Assembly (NCBI RefSeq): GCF_003666685.1
Contig: NZ_RCIZ01000019.1
Coordinates: forward strand, 1 to 43,499
Direction: 5' to 3'
DNA length: 43,499 nt
Source: Mesorhizobium sp. YM1C-6-2
GTDB taxonomy: Bacteria > Pseudomonadota > Alphaproteobacteria > Rhizobiales > Rhizobiaceae
Below are positions 8,510 through 16,051 of the stretch, one piece after another. Below the pieces are notes generated by a model. The model did not search any database and was not told the DNA's origin. It saw only the letters and a list, made by a program, of their open reading frames with translations. How positions within the stretch are numbered: the stretch's first letter is position 1; every line of letters starts with the position of its first letter. Position numbers and translations under genes: made by a program.

Positions 8510-9550
8510 TTGTCGTTGACGGAAGCCACCACATCCATCTCCACGCTCCAAGACGGCGAGCGGCCCTGGCCCAAGGTGCTCGCCAGCTATCGGAAGCCAC
8601 ACAGGGGGCGTAGTCTGCTTGAACTGATGGTGACGCTTGTCCCGTTTGTCGGCCTTTGGTCGCTTGCCGCGATTACGGTGCATTATGGCTTCTGGTGGGG
8701 GATGGCGCTGACAGTGCCTGCGGCGGGATTCCTGCTTCGTTTGTTCATGATCCAGCACGATTGCGGTCACGGTTCCTTCTTCGCTCACCGCACCGCGGAT
8801 GACTGGACCGGCCGGGTGATCGGTGTCCTGACGTTTACGCCATACGATTATTGGCGTCGTGCACATGCGGCGCATCATGCTTCTGCAGGTAATCTCGATG
8901 AGCGCGGCGTTGGCGACATCACGACCCTGACGGTGGCCGAATATCATTCCCTGTCTGGCCTGCGCCGGCTCGCGTACAGGCTCTATCGCAACCCATTCAT
9001 CATGTTCGGCATTGGCCCCATATGGCTTTTCCTGTTCAAACAGAGGCTGCCTTTCGGGATGATGCGCTCGGGCACCGAACCGTGGGTCTCGACCATGGCG
9101 ACCAATCTGGGCATTGTCCTTCTGGCGGTCATCCCGATCTGGCTGATCGGCTTCGGGTCATTCCTCCTGGTGCAACTGTCGGTCGTGGTGTTGGCGGGAT
9201 CGGCGGGTATCTGGCTGTTTTATGTTCAGCATCAGTTCGAGGAAACGCACTGGTCGCAAGGACCGCAATGGCGATTCCAGGACGCCGCCCTACACGGATC
9301 CTCATACTATGAACTGCCCTCGATCCTGCGCTGGCTGACGGCCAATATCGGCATCCATCACGTCCACCACCTCTCTAGCAGGGTGCCGTACTATCGGCTT
9401 CCGGAAGTGCTGCGGGACTACCCGGAACTACGCGGCATTGGCCGCATCACCATCATGGAGAGCCTCCGCTGCGTGAAACTCGTCCTGTGGGATGAGCGCC
9501 GCCAGCGCCTGGTTTCGTTTTGCGATGCCCGCGTCAAACCATCTCAATAG
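8510..9550 (+). CDS. membrane fatty acid desaturase
   Basis: The 346-residue protein carries the three histidine boxes of the membrane-bound di-iron desaturases: HDCGH at 83-87, HAAHH at 119-123 and HHVHH at 283-287. Two pairs of hydrophobic segments (about 40-80 and 195-240) separate them. The extra pattern QHQFEETHW (240-248) is typical of bacterial delta-12/omega-6-like members. It should insert a double bond into acyl chains of membrane lipids, using an electron donor not encoded nearby. All metal ligands seen are intact. The start is TTG at 8510, chosen because the frame there gives the natural N-terminus; no ATG is available before the first membrane segment. It stands alone on the plus strand next to a broken cyclopropane synthase, the other main membrane-lipid modifying enzyme here. 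Confidence 0.9.
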   Translation: MSLTEATTSISTLQDGERPWPKVLASYRKPHRGRSLLELMVTLVPFVGLWSLAAITVHYGFWWGMALTVPAAGFLLRLFMIQHDCGHGSFFAHRTADDWTGRVIGVLTFTPYDYWRRAHAAHHASAGNLDERGVGDITTLTVAEYHSLSGLRRLAYRLYRNPFIMFGIGPIWLFLFKQRLPFGMMRSGTEPWVSTMATNLGIVLLAVIPIWLIGFGSFLLVQLSVVVLAGSAGIWLFYVQHQFEETHWSQGPQWRFQDAALHGSSYYELPSILRWLTANIGIHHVHHLSSRVPYYRLPEVLRDYPELRGIGRITIMESLRCVKLVLWDERRQRLVSFCDARVKPSQ

Positions 9551-9819
9551 CGATACTGTCGTATTCCTTTAGATGGCTGCCTTCGCTGAGAAAATTGCGA
9601 GAATTCGCGGCCATCGAGTGCCGATCCTGGAAGGGCTGTCAAAATGGTGGAGGCCGCTATCCGCCTTTATCGGGATGCAGCAGAAATGGCGAGCGAACTT
9701 CGAGCGCCCGCGACGATGTCGCATAAAGGGCTTGTGGTGTAAGGGTTTCTATCACCAAACAGCATCCCACAGAATCCGATATCGCCGCCGAAAAATATGC
9801 GCCGACGCCTCAGGGCTCG

Positions 9820-10227
9820 TTGCTACTCTACGGCGTCATCGCTGTGGTTCTGCTCGGAATGACGCTCTGGATACTCGGCCGCTTTTACAGCTTCAGTTTT
9901 CTGGAGCACATCGCGTTCCTCGTCAGTGGAGGTGCTGCTGCCTTCTGCGGAGGCTTCATCCTCAGACGAGTTCGGGGGTACCTGTCGGAAAGCGACTACC
10001 CGGCGCATCGCTCTTGGCGGGCCAGATTTACGGCAGCGTCACTTGTTGTGGCGTACTGCCGCAAGCGTCAGGGCGTCGGACCCACTGCTGTCCAATCCGG
10101 CCCCACCGACACAGGACGCGTCAAGACAAAATGTCAAACATGGTCGCCGCGCTACAGACTCAGCATAATGGCCCTACAGGCCCGAGCGGTGCCGGCCGGT
10201 AATCTCCAAGCACTGGTTGTTCGCTAA
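9820..10227 (+). CDS. possible small membrane protein
   Basis: The frame encodes two clear hydrophobic segments (about residues 4-22 and 29-52), a short loop between them with SFSFLEH, and then a positively charged segment RRVRGYLSES. After about residue 75 the sequence becomes Cys/Arg-rich and does not look like protein. The start is unsatisfying: TTG at 9820 with only AGGG before it, while protein-like codons (EKYAPTPQG) extend a little upstream without a start. It may be a real small membrane protein whose start is unusual, or a decayed gene. No family is recognised. Confidence 0.35.
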   Translation: MLLYGVIAVVLLGMTLWILGRFYSFSFLEHIAFLVSGGAAAFCGGFILRRVRGYLSESDYPAHRSWRARFTAASLVVAYCRKRQGVGPTAVQSGPTDTGRVKTKCQTWSPRYRLSIMALQARAVPAGNLQALVVR

Positions 10228-10235
10228 TTAGAACA

Positions 10236-10538
10236 CTACCCTAGATCGTAATAGAAATCGCACATCAGATCGGCAACCTTGATCGCCTCAAAATCAGTCA
10301 TATGGGCAGCCGTTTCCTCCGCTGTCTTTTCGATGTCATCTTGATCAAGGGCCAGCAGATCTAGAAGGCGAGCAAACTTGATCTTCAGTTCGCTGTCCCC
10401 TTCGAACTCGTCAATGGTGACCTCGAGTATGCTCTGTGTGGCATCTATTACACGTGCCTGTATGCTGTCGGCCGAAGCCGCGAGGGCGCGTATCGCCGCG
10501 AAAAATTGCTCACGCGCGTGGGCATGAAGTTCGTCCAT
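10236..10538 (-). CDS. hypothetical protein, 100 residues
   Basis: Starting at the ATG at 10538 gives a well-behaved soluble, acidic, mostly helical protein: HAHAREQFFAAIRALAAS, then IDEFEGDSELKIKFARLL, then a C-terminal helix ending FYYDLG. GAAAG precedes the start. The open frame extends upstream for more than 100 codons but that part is Arg/Ser-rich and contains no credible start, so I exclude it. No family is recognised. The next recognisable gene, a DUF892 remnant, starts about 380 bp away on the opposite strand. Confidence 0.55.
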   Translation of the reverse strand: MDELHAHAREQFFAAIRALAASADSIQARVIDATQSILEVTIDEFEGDSELKIKFARLLDLLALDQDDIEKTAEETAAHMTDFEAIKVADLMCDFYYDLG

Positions 10539-10921
10539 GTTCGGGTACTTTCTTCGACGTCTCTCACGTCCTGGACGTAGCAGGGGAGAGACGACTTTTG
10601 AGGTCGGGAAGGCGCGCGCTATTCGTGAATACCGCACAGCGCGCATCGCAACACTTTTGTGTCGCGGACTGACGGTATCGCAGGTCTTGAGGACAATAGC
10701 AAAAGTTCTCGCTTCAGCACTGAAGCCTGTGACGTCGAAGATTACCGTTCCTTCGCACGTGCATGATGGTCTCCTGCCACCAACAAGGATTCGCCGTTTG
10801 GAAATCAGCATCATGCTGTGCGGCACTGCATGGCGGTCGAGACCGCCCTCGTTGCCGGCATGGAAGAAGCCTTTCGGCAGCGTAGCCGTTCGCACACAGA
10901 GGGTTTACAAGCTGTGCGGCA

Positions 10922-11347
10922 GAAAGGGCTATCAAAAAGCCGTTCAGCGCGGCGATCCGCAAACTTTCGGCGGCATTCCAAAAGCACCTTGCTGAAACCG
11001 AAGCTCAGGTCGAGCGCCTGGAACAGGTTTTCGAACTCATCGGAAAGCCTGCACGCGGCAAGACATGCCCTGCGATCGACGGCATTCTGGAAGAAGGCGA
11101 GGAGATAATGTCAGAGTACAAAGGCGCCCCAGCCCTTGATGCCGGTCTGGTGGCAGCTGCCCAGGCGGTTGAGCATTATGAGATTGCCCGCTATGGCACT
11201 TTGATAGTCTGGGCGGAGCAGCTCGGCATGTCGGAAGCTGCAGAGCTCCTCAAAACCACTCTCAGCGAAGAAGAGTTGACCGACGAAGCGCTGTCGGCAC
11301 TTGGCGAGAGCGGTGTCAACGAAAGGGCGATGCAACAGGCCGCGTAA
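10922..11347 (+). pseudogene. 3' fragment of a DUF892 (YciE/YciF) ferritin-like gene
   Basis: In the frame that ends at 11347 the codons from about 10922 give FQKHLAETEAQVERLEQVF, then GKPARGKTCPAIDGILEEG, then AAAQAVEHYEIARYGTL. These are hallmark segments of the DUF892 four-helix, ferritin-like stress proteins, including metal-ligand-type Glu/His residues (HLAETE, EHYE). The first 50-60 residues of the family (the LKDLFLEELKDIYSAE region) are missing and no start is seen in the right place; an ATG at 11108 is internal. Without helix 1 the metal site cannot form. I treat it as a 5'-truncated relic, with the possibility that a shorter product is still made. Confidence 0.7.
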
Positions 11348-11775
11348 CAGCCGGAATCTGTGAAATGACGTCGCGTGGGCTTATCCACGGTCCGCTCGGC
11401 CAAAACCAGCGTGCACGTCTGTGTAGAGGTGCAGCGGCTGTTTGCGCCGGGCGGACCTTGGGCCCGTCCCTTGGATGAAAAGATCTGCCGGCGGATGAGG
11501 ATCCCGCTGTCACAGACACAGACTTCCGGTTGCTCAGTGCCCATTAGTTTAGGCGTTACTCGCTGAGAGATGAAGTGCTCCGGTCGGGCAAACAAGGTAC
11601 CGACCGACGGGAACCGCTCCAAGCTGAGGAGCTTGCGGTTCTCACCGTCTTAGATGGCCGCACCGCTGCCTTTCCATAATAGGAGTTGACCCAGGGTCGC
11701 CTACGCGACCGCTTTCATTCGTAGTTGGCGGGGTATTTGCTTCGTGCGCAACCATCTCACGTAAGAGTGTTGTGA
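11348..11775. other. intergenic stretch before the GlsB-like gene
   Basis: I see no supported gene here. Short open frames occur on both strands without ribosome binding sites. The right end carries the palindrome described next. Confidence 0.4.
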
Positions 11776-11796
11776 TTCACGCGAATTTCGCGTGAA
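11776..11796. promoter_or_regulatory. 21-bp palindrome next to the ribosome binding site
   Basis: TTCACGCGAA (11776-11785), a single T, and TTCGCGTGAA (11787-11796) are perfect inverted copies. The palindrome ends where the GAGGAGAGGAGA ribosome binding region of the downstream gene begins, 13 nt before the ATG at 11810. In DNA it could be an operator; in the mRNA it would fold into a stem abutting the ribosome site. Confidence 0.6.
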
Positions 11797-11809
11797 GAGG
11801 AGAGGAGAA

Positions 11810-12073
11810 ATGGACGACACTGCTGTCGGCTGGATTGCAGCCATAATCATCGGCGGCATCGCAGGTTGGCTGGCTGAGATGTTCATGAAGTCCAACCAAG
11901 GGGTGTTGATGAACATAGTTCTCGGCATCATTGGCGCAGTGGTTGCCAACTTCCTGCTCAGCCTTCTTGGCATCGGCCTGGGTGGGTGGCTTGGCTACCT
12001 CATCGCTGGCTTTATTGGCGCCTGTATATTGATCGCCATTGGGCGAGCTTTTTCACGCCGCGCATCCGTCTAA
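11810..12073 (+). CDS. GlsB/YeaQ/YmgE family stress-response membrane protein
   Basis: The 87-residue product has three hydrophobic, Gly-rich helices with the family spacing: GWIAAIIIGGIAGWLAEM near the start, then NIVLGIIGAVVANFLL, then GWLGYLIAGFIGACILI, and a short basic tail. This transglycosylase-associated family consists of small inner-membrane proteins induced by stress; its mechanism is unknown. The ATG at 11810 is chosen over an upstream GTG at 11792 because a strong AGGAGAGGAGA lies just before it, inside the longer frame. Its promoter region contains the 21-bp palindrome at 11776-11796. Confidence 0.9.
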   Translation: MDDTAVGWIAAIIIGGIAGWLAEMFMKSNQGVLMNIVLGIIGAVVANFLLSLLGIGLGGWLGYLIAGFIGACILIAIGRAFSRRASV

Positions 12074-12199
12074 CAAAGCAATTAGATAGGTAGTAGTTCG
12101 AAGCTGTTAAAAATCGGGATCGCGAATATCTCCACGATCCGTGGACTTCGACACCCGAGCCGGCCGCCGCTCGTACCGGCAGCGGGCACTTCGTATGTT

Positions 12200-12325
12200 G
12201 AGACTGTCTACGCGAAAGAGGCCTATGAAGGCTTCGTCACTGAAGGCACCAGGATGAGCCATCTCTACGCCGATTTGGCGAAAGACGCTTACAGGCAGTT
12301 CGAGTCGCTAGGCGCCAAGGGATAA
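12200..12325 (+). pseudogene. C-terminal fragment of a phasin gene
   Basis: The frame from 12200 encodes ETVYAKEAYEGFVTEGTRM, then HLYADLAKDAYRQFESLGAKG and a stop. That is the end of rhizobial phasin proteins, the small amphipathic proteins that coat polyhydroxyalkanoate granules. Upstream codons soon reach stops and no start is present, so only about 41 of an expected 110-150 residues remain. It is a relic. Confidence 0.65.
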
Positions 12326-12489
12326 TTTCCCCCTGCGCCGCAAGCCGCCGCGTCCGAGTGGCATGGGTGCAAGGGCCACAGATACGGCAGCGTCGCCGGT
12401 GGAGTACCGGCGGCATCTGATGCGTCGGTAGCCGCAAAAAGGGAACAATCTGCATGGCTTCCGGTTGAGCTTGGAACGGAGGATTAGCC

Positions 12490-12819
12490 ATGACTGAAAA
12501 GACAGCCTACGAGTACGGAGCCCGTGCACTGAAACCGCGCAAGGGGCCAGACCCCAACGACGAGTTTTCCCAGAAGGCGGCCAAAAATAAAGAGCCGCCC
12601 CTTGGACTAGGTTTGACTGAAAAAACCTCTGAGCGCAGCGAGACGGACAAGTCCGACTTGCGAGATGGTAAAGGCGGGAAACCGGAAGCGGACGCCCAGG
12701 GACAATCTGAGAAGCGGCATGCTGGGGGTAGCAACGATGGCGTGTCGAGCGCTAACCCCCGTGTCCTATCCGGCAGTGAAGAGGGCGACGCCACGTTCCC
12801 GTACAAATCGAAGCGCTAG
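12490..12819 (+). CDS. small hydrophilic protein of unknown function
   Basis: The 109-residue product is almost devoid of hydrophobic residues and rich in Lys, Glu, Asp, Ser and Gly, with no Cys and a single Trp-free core. It should be intrinsically disordered. Such hydrophilin-like proteins often go with desiccation or osmotic stress, but that link is inference from composition only. The gene is well formed: GGAGG stands before the ATG and a rho-independent terminator follows at 12916-12939. It lies among other stress-type genes. Confidence 0.65.
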   Translation: MTEKTAYEYGARALKPRKGPDPNDEFSQKAAKNKEPPLGLGLTEKTSERSETDKSDLRDGKGGKPEADAQGQSEKRHAGGSNDGVSSANPRVLSGSEEGDATFPYKSKR

Positions 12820-12915
12820 AAGCGGGAGCATGGCGCAGCAAAATAGGCAGGTTCATTGTCCGGACCTGATCTGGTGACGGCCGCTGCGTCAGCTGGGTAC
12901 TGCTATTCTTAAGCC

Positions 12916-12939
12916 CGCGCCGAAGCGCGACCCTTTTTT
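12916..12939 (+). terminator. rho-independent terminator
   Basis: CGCGC (12916-12920), tetraloop CGAA and GCGCG (12925-12929) are followed by ACCC and six T residues (12934-12939). It ends the hydrophilic protein gene and separates it from the convergent YflT-like gene. Confidence 0.7.
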
Positions 12940-12942
12940 AAG

Positions 12943-13512
12943 TTAGCGTGGGTATGGCGTCACCAGCGGATCACGCGAAGCGAGGTTTTCGTCATCTTCG
13001 ACAAGCTTTTCATATTCGTCGTCGAACCCGCTCCAACCGCTCGACTCAAATTCAGTCCGGCGCGAATTAATGTCGACCGGGTCATGTCTGTTCAGGATCG
13101 CTTCGGCGGCTTCAACTTCGGTCTCCTCGACGTGTGCAGTCACAAGAGTAGCACCCCGCCGAAGTCCCTCCGCGAAAACATGGGCTTCGTCTTCATCGAT
13201 ACCGGCCTCGGTCAATGAACCAAGGATACCGCCGGCAGCTCCGCCTGCCGCTGCGCCGATCAGGGTGGTAGCGAGCCAGCCGGCGCCCACCACTGGGCCT
13301 ATCCCCGGGATGGCAAAGGTACCAAGTCCCGCGAGCAGTCCCCCAATTCCCCCGACCGCGGCGCCAATGCCAGCGCCAGCAGCCGTTCCCTCCGTGGAAC
13401 CAGGTTTGTCGGGAGATACGATGCTGACATCGCTCACCCCGGCCTCCTCAAGAGCCGAAATCGCTTTGCTTGCGTCGGCATGTGTATCGAACAATCCGCT
13501 CATCGTTTTCAT
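12943..13512 (-). CDS. general stress protein 17M-like (YflT-type) protein
   Basis: The 189-residue protein begins with a short alpha/beta domain (SGLFDTHADASKAISALEEAG, then VSIVSPD) typical of heat-induced stress protein YflT-like N-termini. A long Gly/Ala-rich hydrophobic glycine-zipper segment follows at about 42-100, able to form two membrane hairpins. A second alpha/beta half (GATLVTAHVEE and EAAEAILNRHDPVDI) and an acidic tail close the chain. Proteins of this build are induced by general stress in many bacteria; their molecular role is not known. The start ATG is at 13512, with GGAGA just upstream. Its neighbours are other stress-type genes. The frame is intact. Confidence 0.8.
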   Translation of the reverse strand: MKTMSGLFDTHADASKAISALEEAGVSDVSIVSPDKPGSTEGTAAGAGIGAAVGGIGGLLAGLGTFAIPGIGPVVGAGWLATTLIGAAAGGAAGGILGSLTEAGIDEDEAHVFAEGLRRGATLVTAHVEETEVEAAEAILNRHDPVDINSRRTEFESSGWSGFDDEYEKLVEDDENLASRDPLVTPYPR

Positions 13513-13828
13513 TCCAATCTCTCCAAAGTTCGAGTGGTCTAACCCAACCTCGGAAACGACGCGAAGTTCCTACCTTGTGTTATCAAGTTCCTGCCTTCCG
13601 ACGCGTGATGGGATGGCCACCCGCGCGATGCGAAGCTAGGAGCAATAGGGGCCGCCGCGGTGATCTGGCTGGTCTTGTGCTTGTGTCGCCCGCGTACATG
13701 CTGTACGCCCATCTCTGTGTTGTGGTGATACCTCTTAGGAGGACGGCGAGCGCGTGCTGGGCAGGGGGGCCGCAGCGACCAAGCTGGTTCAAGTGGACTG
13801 CTCCTAGTTTGGCAGACAAGTCCCAGCC

Positions 13829-14530
13829 TCACGCGGCGGCGCTTTCGAACGCCTCGGGACTGACGCCGCCGAGATGGCTGTAGCGGCGGGTTCGATTGTA
13901 GAACGCTTCGACATAATCGAAGACATCGGCTCGAGCGAGATCGCTCGTTTTGTAGATGCGTTTTCGGATGCGCTCCTTCTTCAGGCTGCTGAAGAAGGAT
14001 TCCGCGACGGCATTGTCCCAGCAGTTCGCCCGCCTGCTCATGCTCGGCTCCAGATTGTGGGCTTGGCAAAACCGCTTGAAGTCGTCGCTGCCCTATTGGC
14101 TTCCTTGATCTGAATGCACAACGACACGGCCGGGCGGCTTCACACCACACGGCCATGAGCAGCGCATCCAGCGCCAGCTCTTCCGAGAGACTGGCCTTCA
14201 TCGACCAGCCAACCACTTTGCGCGCATAGAGGTCGACCACGACCGCCAGGTAGAGCCAGCCCTGCCGGGTCCGGATATAGGTGATATCCGTCACCCAGAC
14301 CTTGTTGGCTGCATCTACTGTAAACTCGCGCTGCAGACGGTTGGGTGCAATGATGGAGGGCCGTCCTACGATGGCCCGCGGTTTCTTGTAGCCCCGCACG
14401 TGCTTGATACCGTCCTCCCGCATGATGCGTTCGACACGATGCAGGCCACAGCTTTCGCCTGCTTCCCGAAGGTCGCCGAATAGACTTTTCGGCTGATACG
14501 CGCTGCCTTTTCGTCACCAAATGGGTCAGG
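13829..14530 (-). pseudogene. IS3-family transposase OrfB, frameshifted and 5'-truncated
   Basis: The minus strand encodes a DDE integrase core: VWVTDITYIRTRQGWLYLAVV with the first Asp, then DLYARKVVGWSM, then after a frame change near 14140-14150 a further segment with MSRRANCWDNAVAESFFSSLKKE carrying the final Glu, ending YFNRTRRYSHLGGVSPEAFE-like codons at 13829. This is the IS2/IS150-type IS3 OrfB. The frame change falls next to the second catalytic Asp region. The 5' end (about the first 80-90 codons) is missing beyond about 14530 and no OrfA is present. I could not identify terminal inverted repeats, so the element borders are open. Confidence 0.85.
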
Positions 14531-14608
14531 ACGTTCTGGGGAGAACCTTCTTCGACCTACCGCGTTGATCTTCGATCCCCGAGATCAGCCCCCAACCCAC
14601 AGGTCGTC

Positions 14609-15637
14609 ATGGCTCGTTCCTCGATCATCGTCATAGGCGCTTCGGCAGGCGGAGTCGCTGCATTGCGCTCCTTGGCCGCCGCGCTGCCGAATGCGCTATC
14701 GGCCCCTGTTCTCGTCGTCCTTCATATCGGCGCCTATCGAAGCGAGTTGCCCGCGCTTCTTAACGCGGCGGGGCCGCTCCCCGCCAAACATGCGGAGGAC
14801 GGCGAAACGATCTTCCCCGGCCACATCTATGTTGCGCCGCCCGATCGCCACATGATCGTCGCCGACGGGCGGCTGCGCCTTTTGCGTGGCCCCAAGGAAA
14901 ACTGCGCGCGGCCGGCCATCGACCCGTTGTTCAGGAGCGTGGCTGAAAGCTATGGTTCGGACGCAGTGGGCGTGATCCTGACAGGCAACTTGAACGACGG
15001 CGCGCTGGGCCTATTCGAAATTAAGCGATGCGGCGGAGTTGCAATAGGCCAGGACCCGAACGATGCCGCCTATCCGGAAATGCCGAGGAGCGCGGCTGAG
15101 CATGTCGCGCTAGATTACTGCCTGCCGCTCGCGGAAATGCCCGAATTGCTCGTTGAACTCGTCGATCGAAAGGGAAAGGTAGTGGTCATGCCGAAAACCT
15201 CTTCTCAACTGGACGGGCAAGAGCCCGAAATTATCAACGGCCAAATATTCGAGCGGCCGCTGACAGTGACCTGCCCCGAATGCGGCGGCGCGCTGAAAAA
15301 GTTCGAGGTCGGTTCGATCGTGAAATTCGGCTGCCACATCGGGCACAGCTATACCGCAGAGATCATGGCCACGGCACAGTTCGAGGAAATGGAAAAGGTC
15401 ATGCGAGCAGCGGTGAGGTTCCTGAACGAGCGAGCCGAATTTTGCCTCCAGATGGCAGAGCACAACGGGGTTGCCGAACCCGATGCCTCCAATGATTGGC
15501 ATGCAGCCAGCAAACAGGCATTGGATCGGGCCTACAAACTCCGCGACCTCGTGGAGCAGGAATGGCTTACGCCGGAGACCTCTCACCGCCCTGTCTTGGC
15601 CCCTGACGGCAGTGATCGAGCCCGGTTTCGCGGATAG
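14609..15637 (+). CDS. CheB-type protein-glutamate methylesterase without receiver domain
   Basis: The 342-residue protein starts with the CheB catalytic domain (residues 1-190): GASAGGV near residue 10-16 with the nucleophile Ser, a His in VVLHIGAYRSELP, and the Asp-containing LTGNLNDGALGL. No receiver domain precedes it, unlike chemotaxis CheB. A Cys-rich segment (TCPECGGALKKF, then FGCHIGHSY, about 222-252) could bind zinc, and a helical tail follows. Stand-alone CheBs of this type are common in rhizobia and are not tied to a chemotaxis operon; the substrate is unknown. The neighbouring minus-strand CheB-CheR kinase makes a shared pathway plausible but unproven. ATG at 14609 is the natural N-terminus. 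Converges with the receiver gene ending at 15671. Confidence 0.85.
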   Translation: MARSSIIVIGASAGGVAALRSLAAALPNALSAPVLVVLHIGAYRSELPALLNAAGPLPAKHAEDGETIFPGHIYVAPPDRHMIVADGRLRLLRGPKENCARPAIDPLFRSVAESYGSDAVGVILTGNLNDGALGLFEIKRCGGVAIGQDPNDAAYPEMPRSAAEHVALDYCLPLAEMPELLVELVDRKGKVVVMPKTSSQLDGQEPEIINGQIFERPLTVTCPECGGALKKFEVGSIVKFGCHIGHSYTAEIMATAQFEEMEKVMRAAVRFLNERAEFCLQMAEHNGVAEPDASNDWHAASKQALDRAYKLRDLVEQEWLTPETSHRPVLAPDGSDRARFRG

Positions 15638-15670
15638 ATTGACCGCTCCCGCTCAAGCCCGGCAGGATTC

Positions 15671-16051
15671 CTAACGGATCAGCGGGGGCCATCTGCGAAA
15701 AACCTGCGCGATGGTTCGTTCTAGGTCTTCTTGCGCATACGGCTTTTGCAGCGCTGGGTAATTACGATATCCATCCATTACACCCTCGGCCCCGTATCCG
15801 GTTGCAAATGCAAAGGGGATGCCGCGCTGGCGGAGAACATCGGCTACTGGAAAGGATTTCGTCCCAGCCACGTTGATATCCAGAACTGCGAAATCGATGT
15901 CGCATTCGCGGGCAAGTTCCATCGCCATGTCGATACGCGTGGCTTGACCGACTACCTCATGACCGAGTGCAATCAGTAGGTCCTCCAGATGCATCGCAAG
16001 CAGGACGTCATCCTCGACGATCAGAACCCGTTTCGCTGTCTGTCCAGTCAA
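15671..16051 (-). CDS. single-domain response regulator
   Basis: The 126-residue protein is one receiver domain: acidic pair in LIVEDDVLLA (residues 10-19), phospho-acceptor Asp in FAVLDINVAG near residue 57, the Thr/Ala switch region in FAFATGYG, and the Lys in LQKPYAQEDL near residue 104. It has no output domain and probably acts as a phosphate acceptor for the adjoining kinase. The start is TTG at 16051, which overlaps the stop of the CheB-CheR kinase gene in the sequence TTGA, indicating translational coupling in one operon. HWE kinases followed by such small receivers are common in rhizobia. Confidence 0.88.
   Translation of the reverse strand: MTGQTAKRVLIVEDDVLLAMHLEDLLIALGHEVVGQATRIDMAMELARECDIDFAVLDINVAGTKSFPVADVLRQRGIPFAFATGYGAEGVMDGYRNYPALQKPYAQEDLERTIAQVFRRWPPLIR

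Noticed and set aside
9573-10202. 209-codon plus-strand frame
   Set aside because: Most of it is a shadow of the hydrophobic frame at 9820; the product is Arg/Cys/His-rich. A short 32-codon frame at 9644-9742 is protein-like but too short to support.
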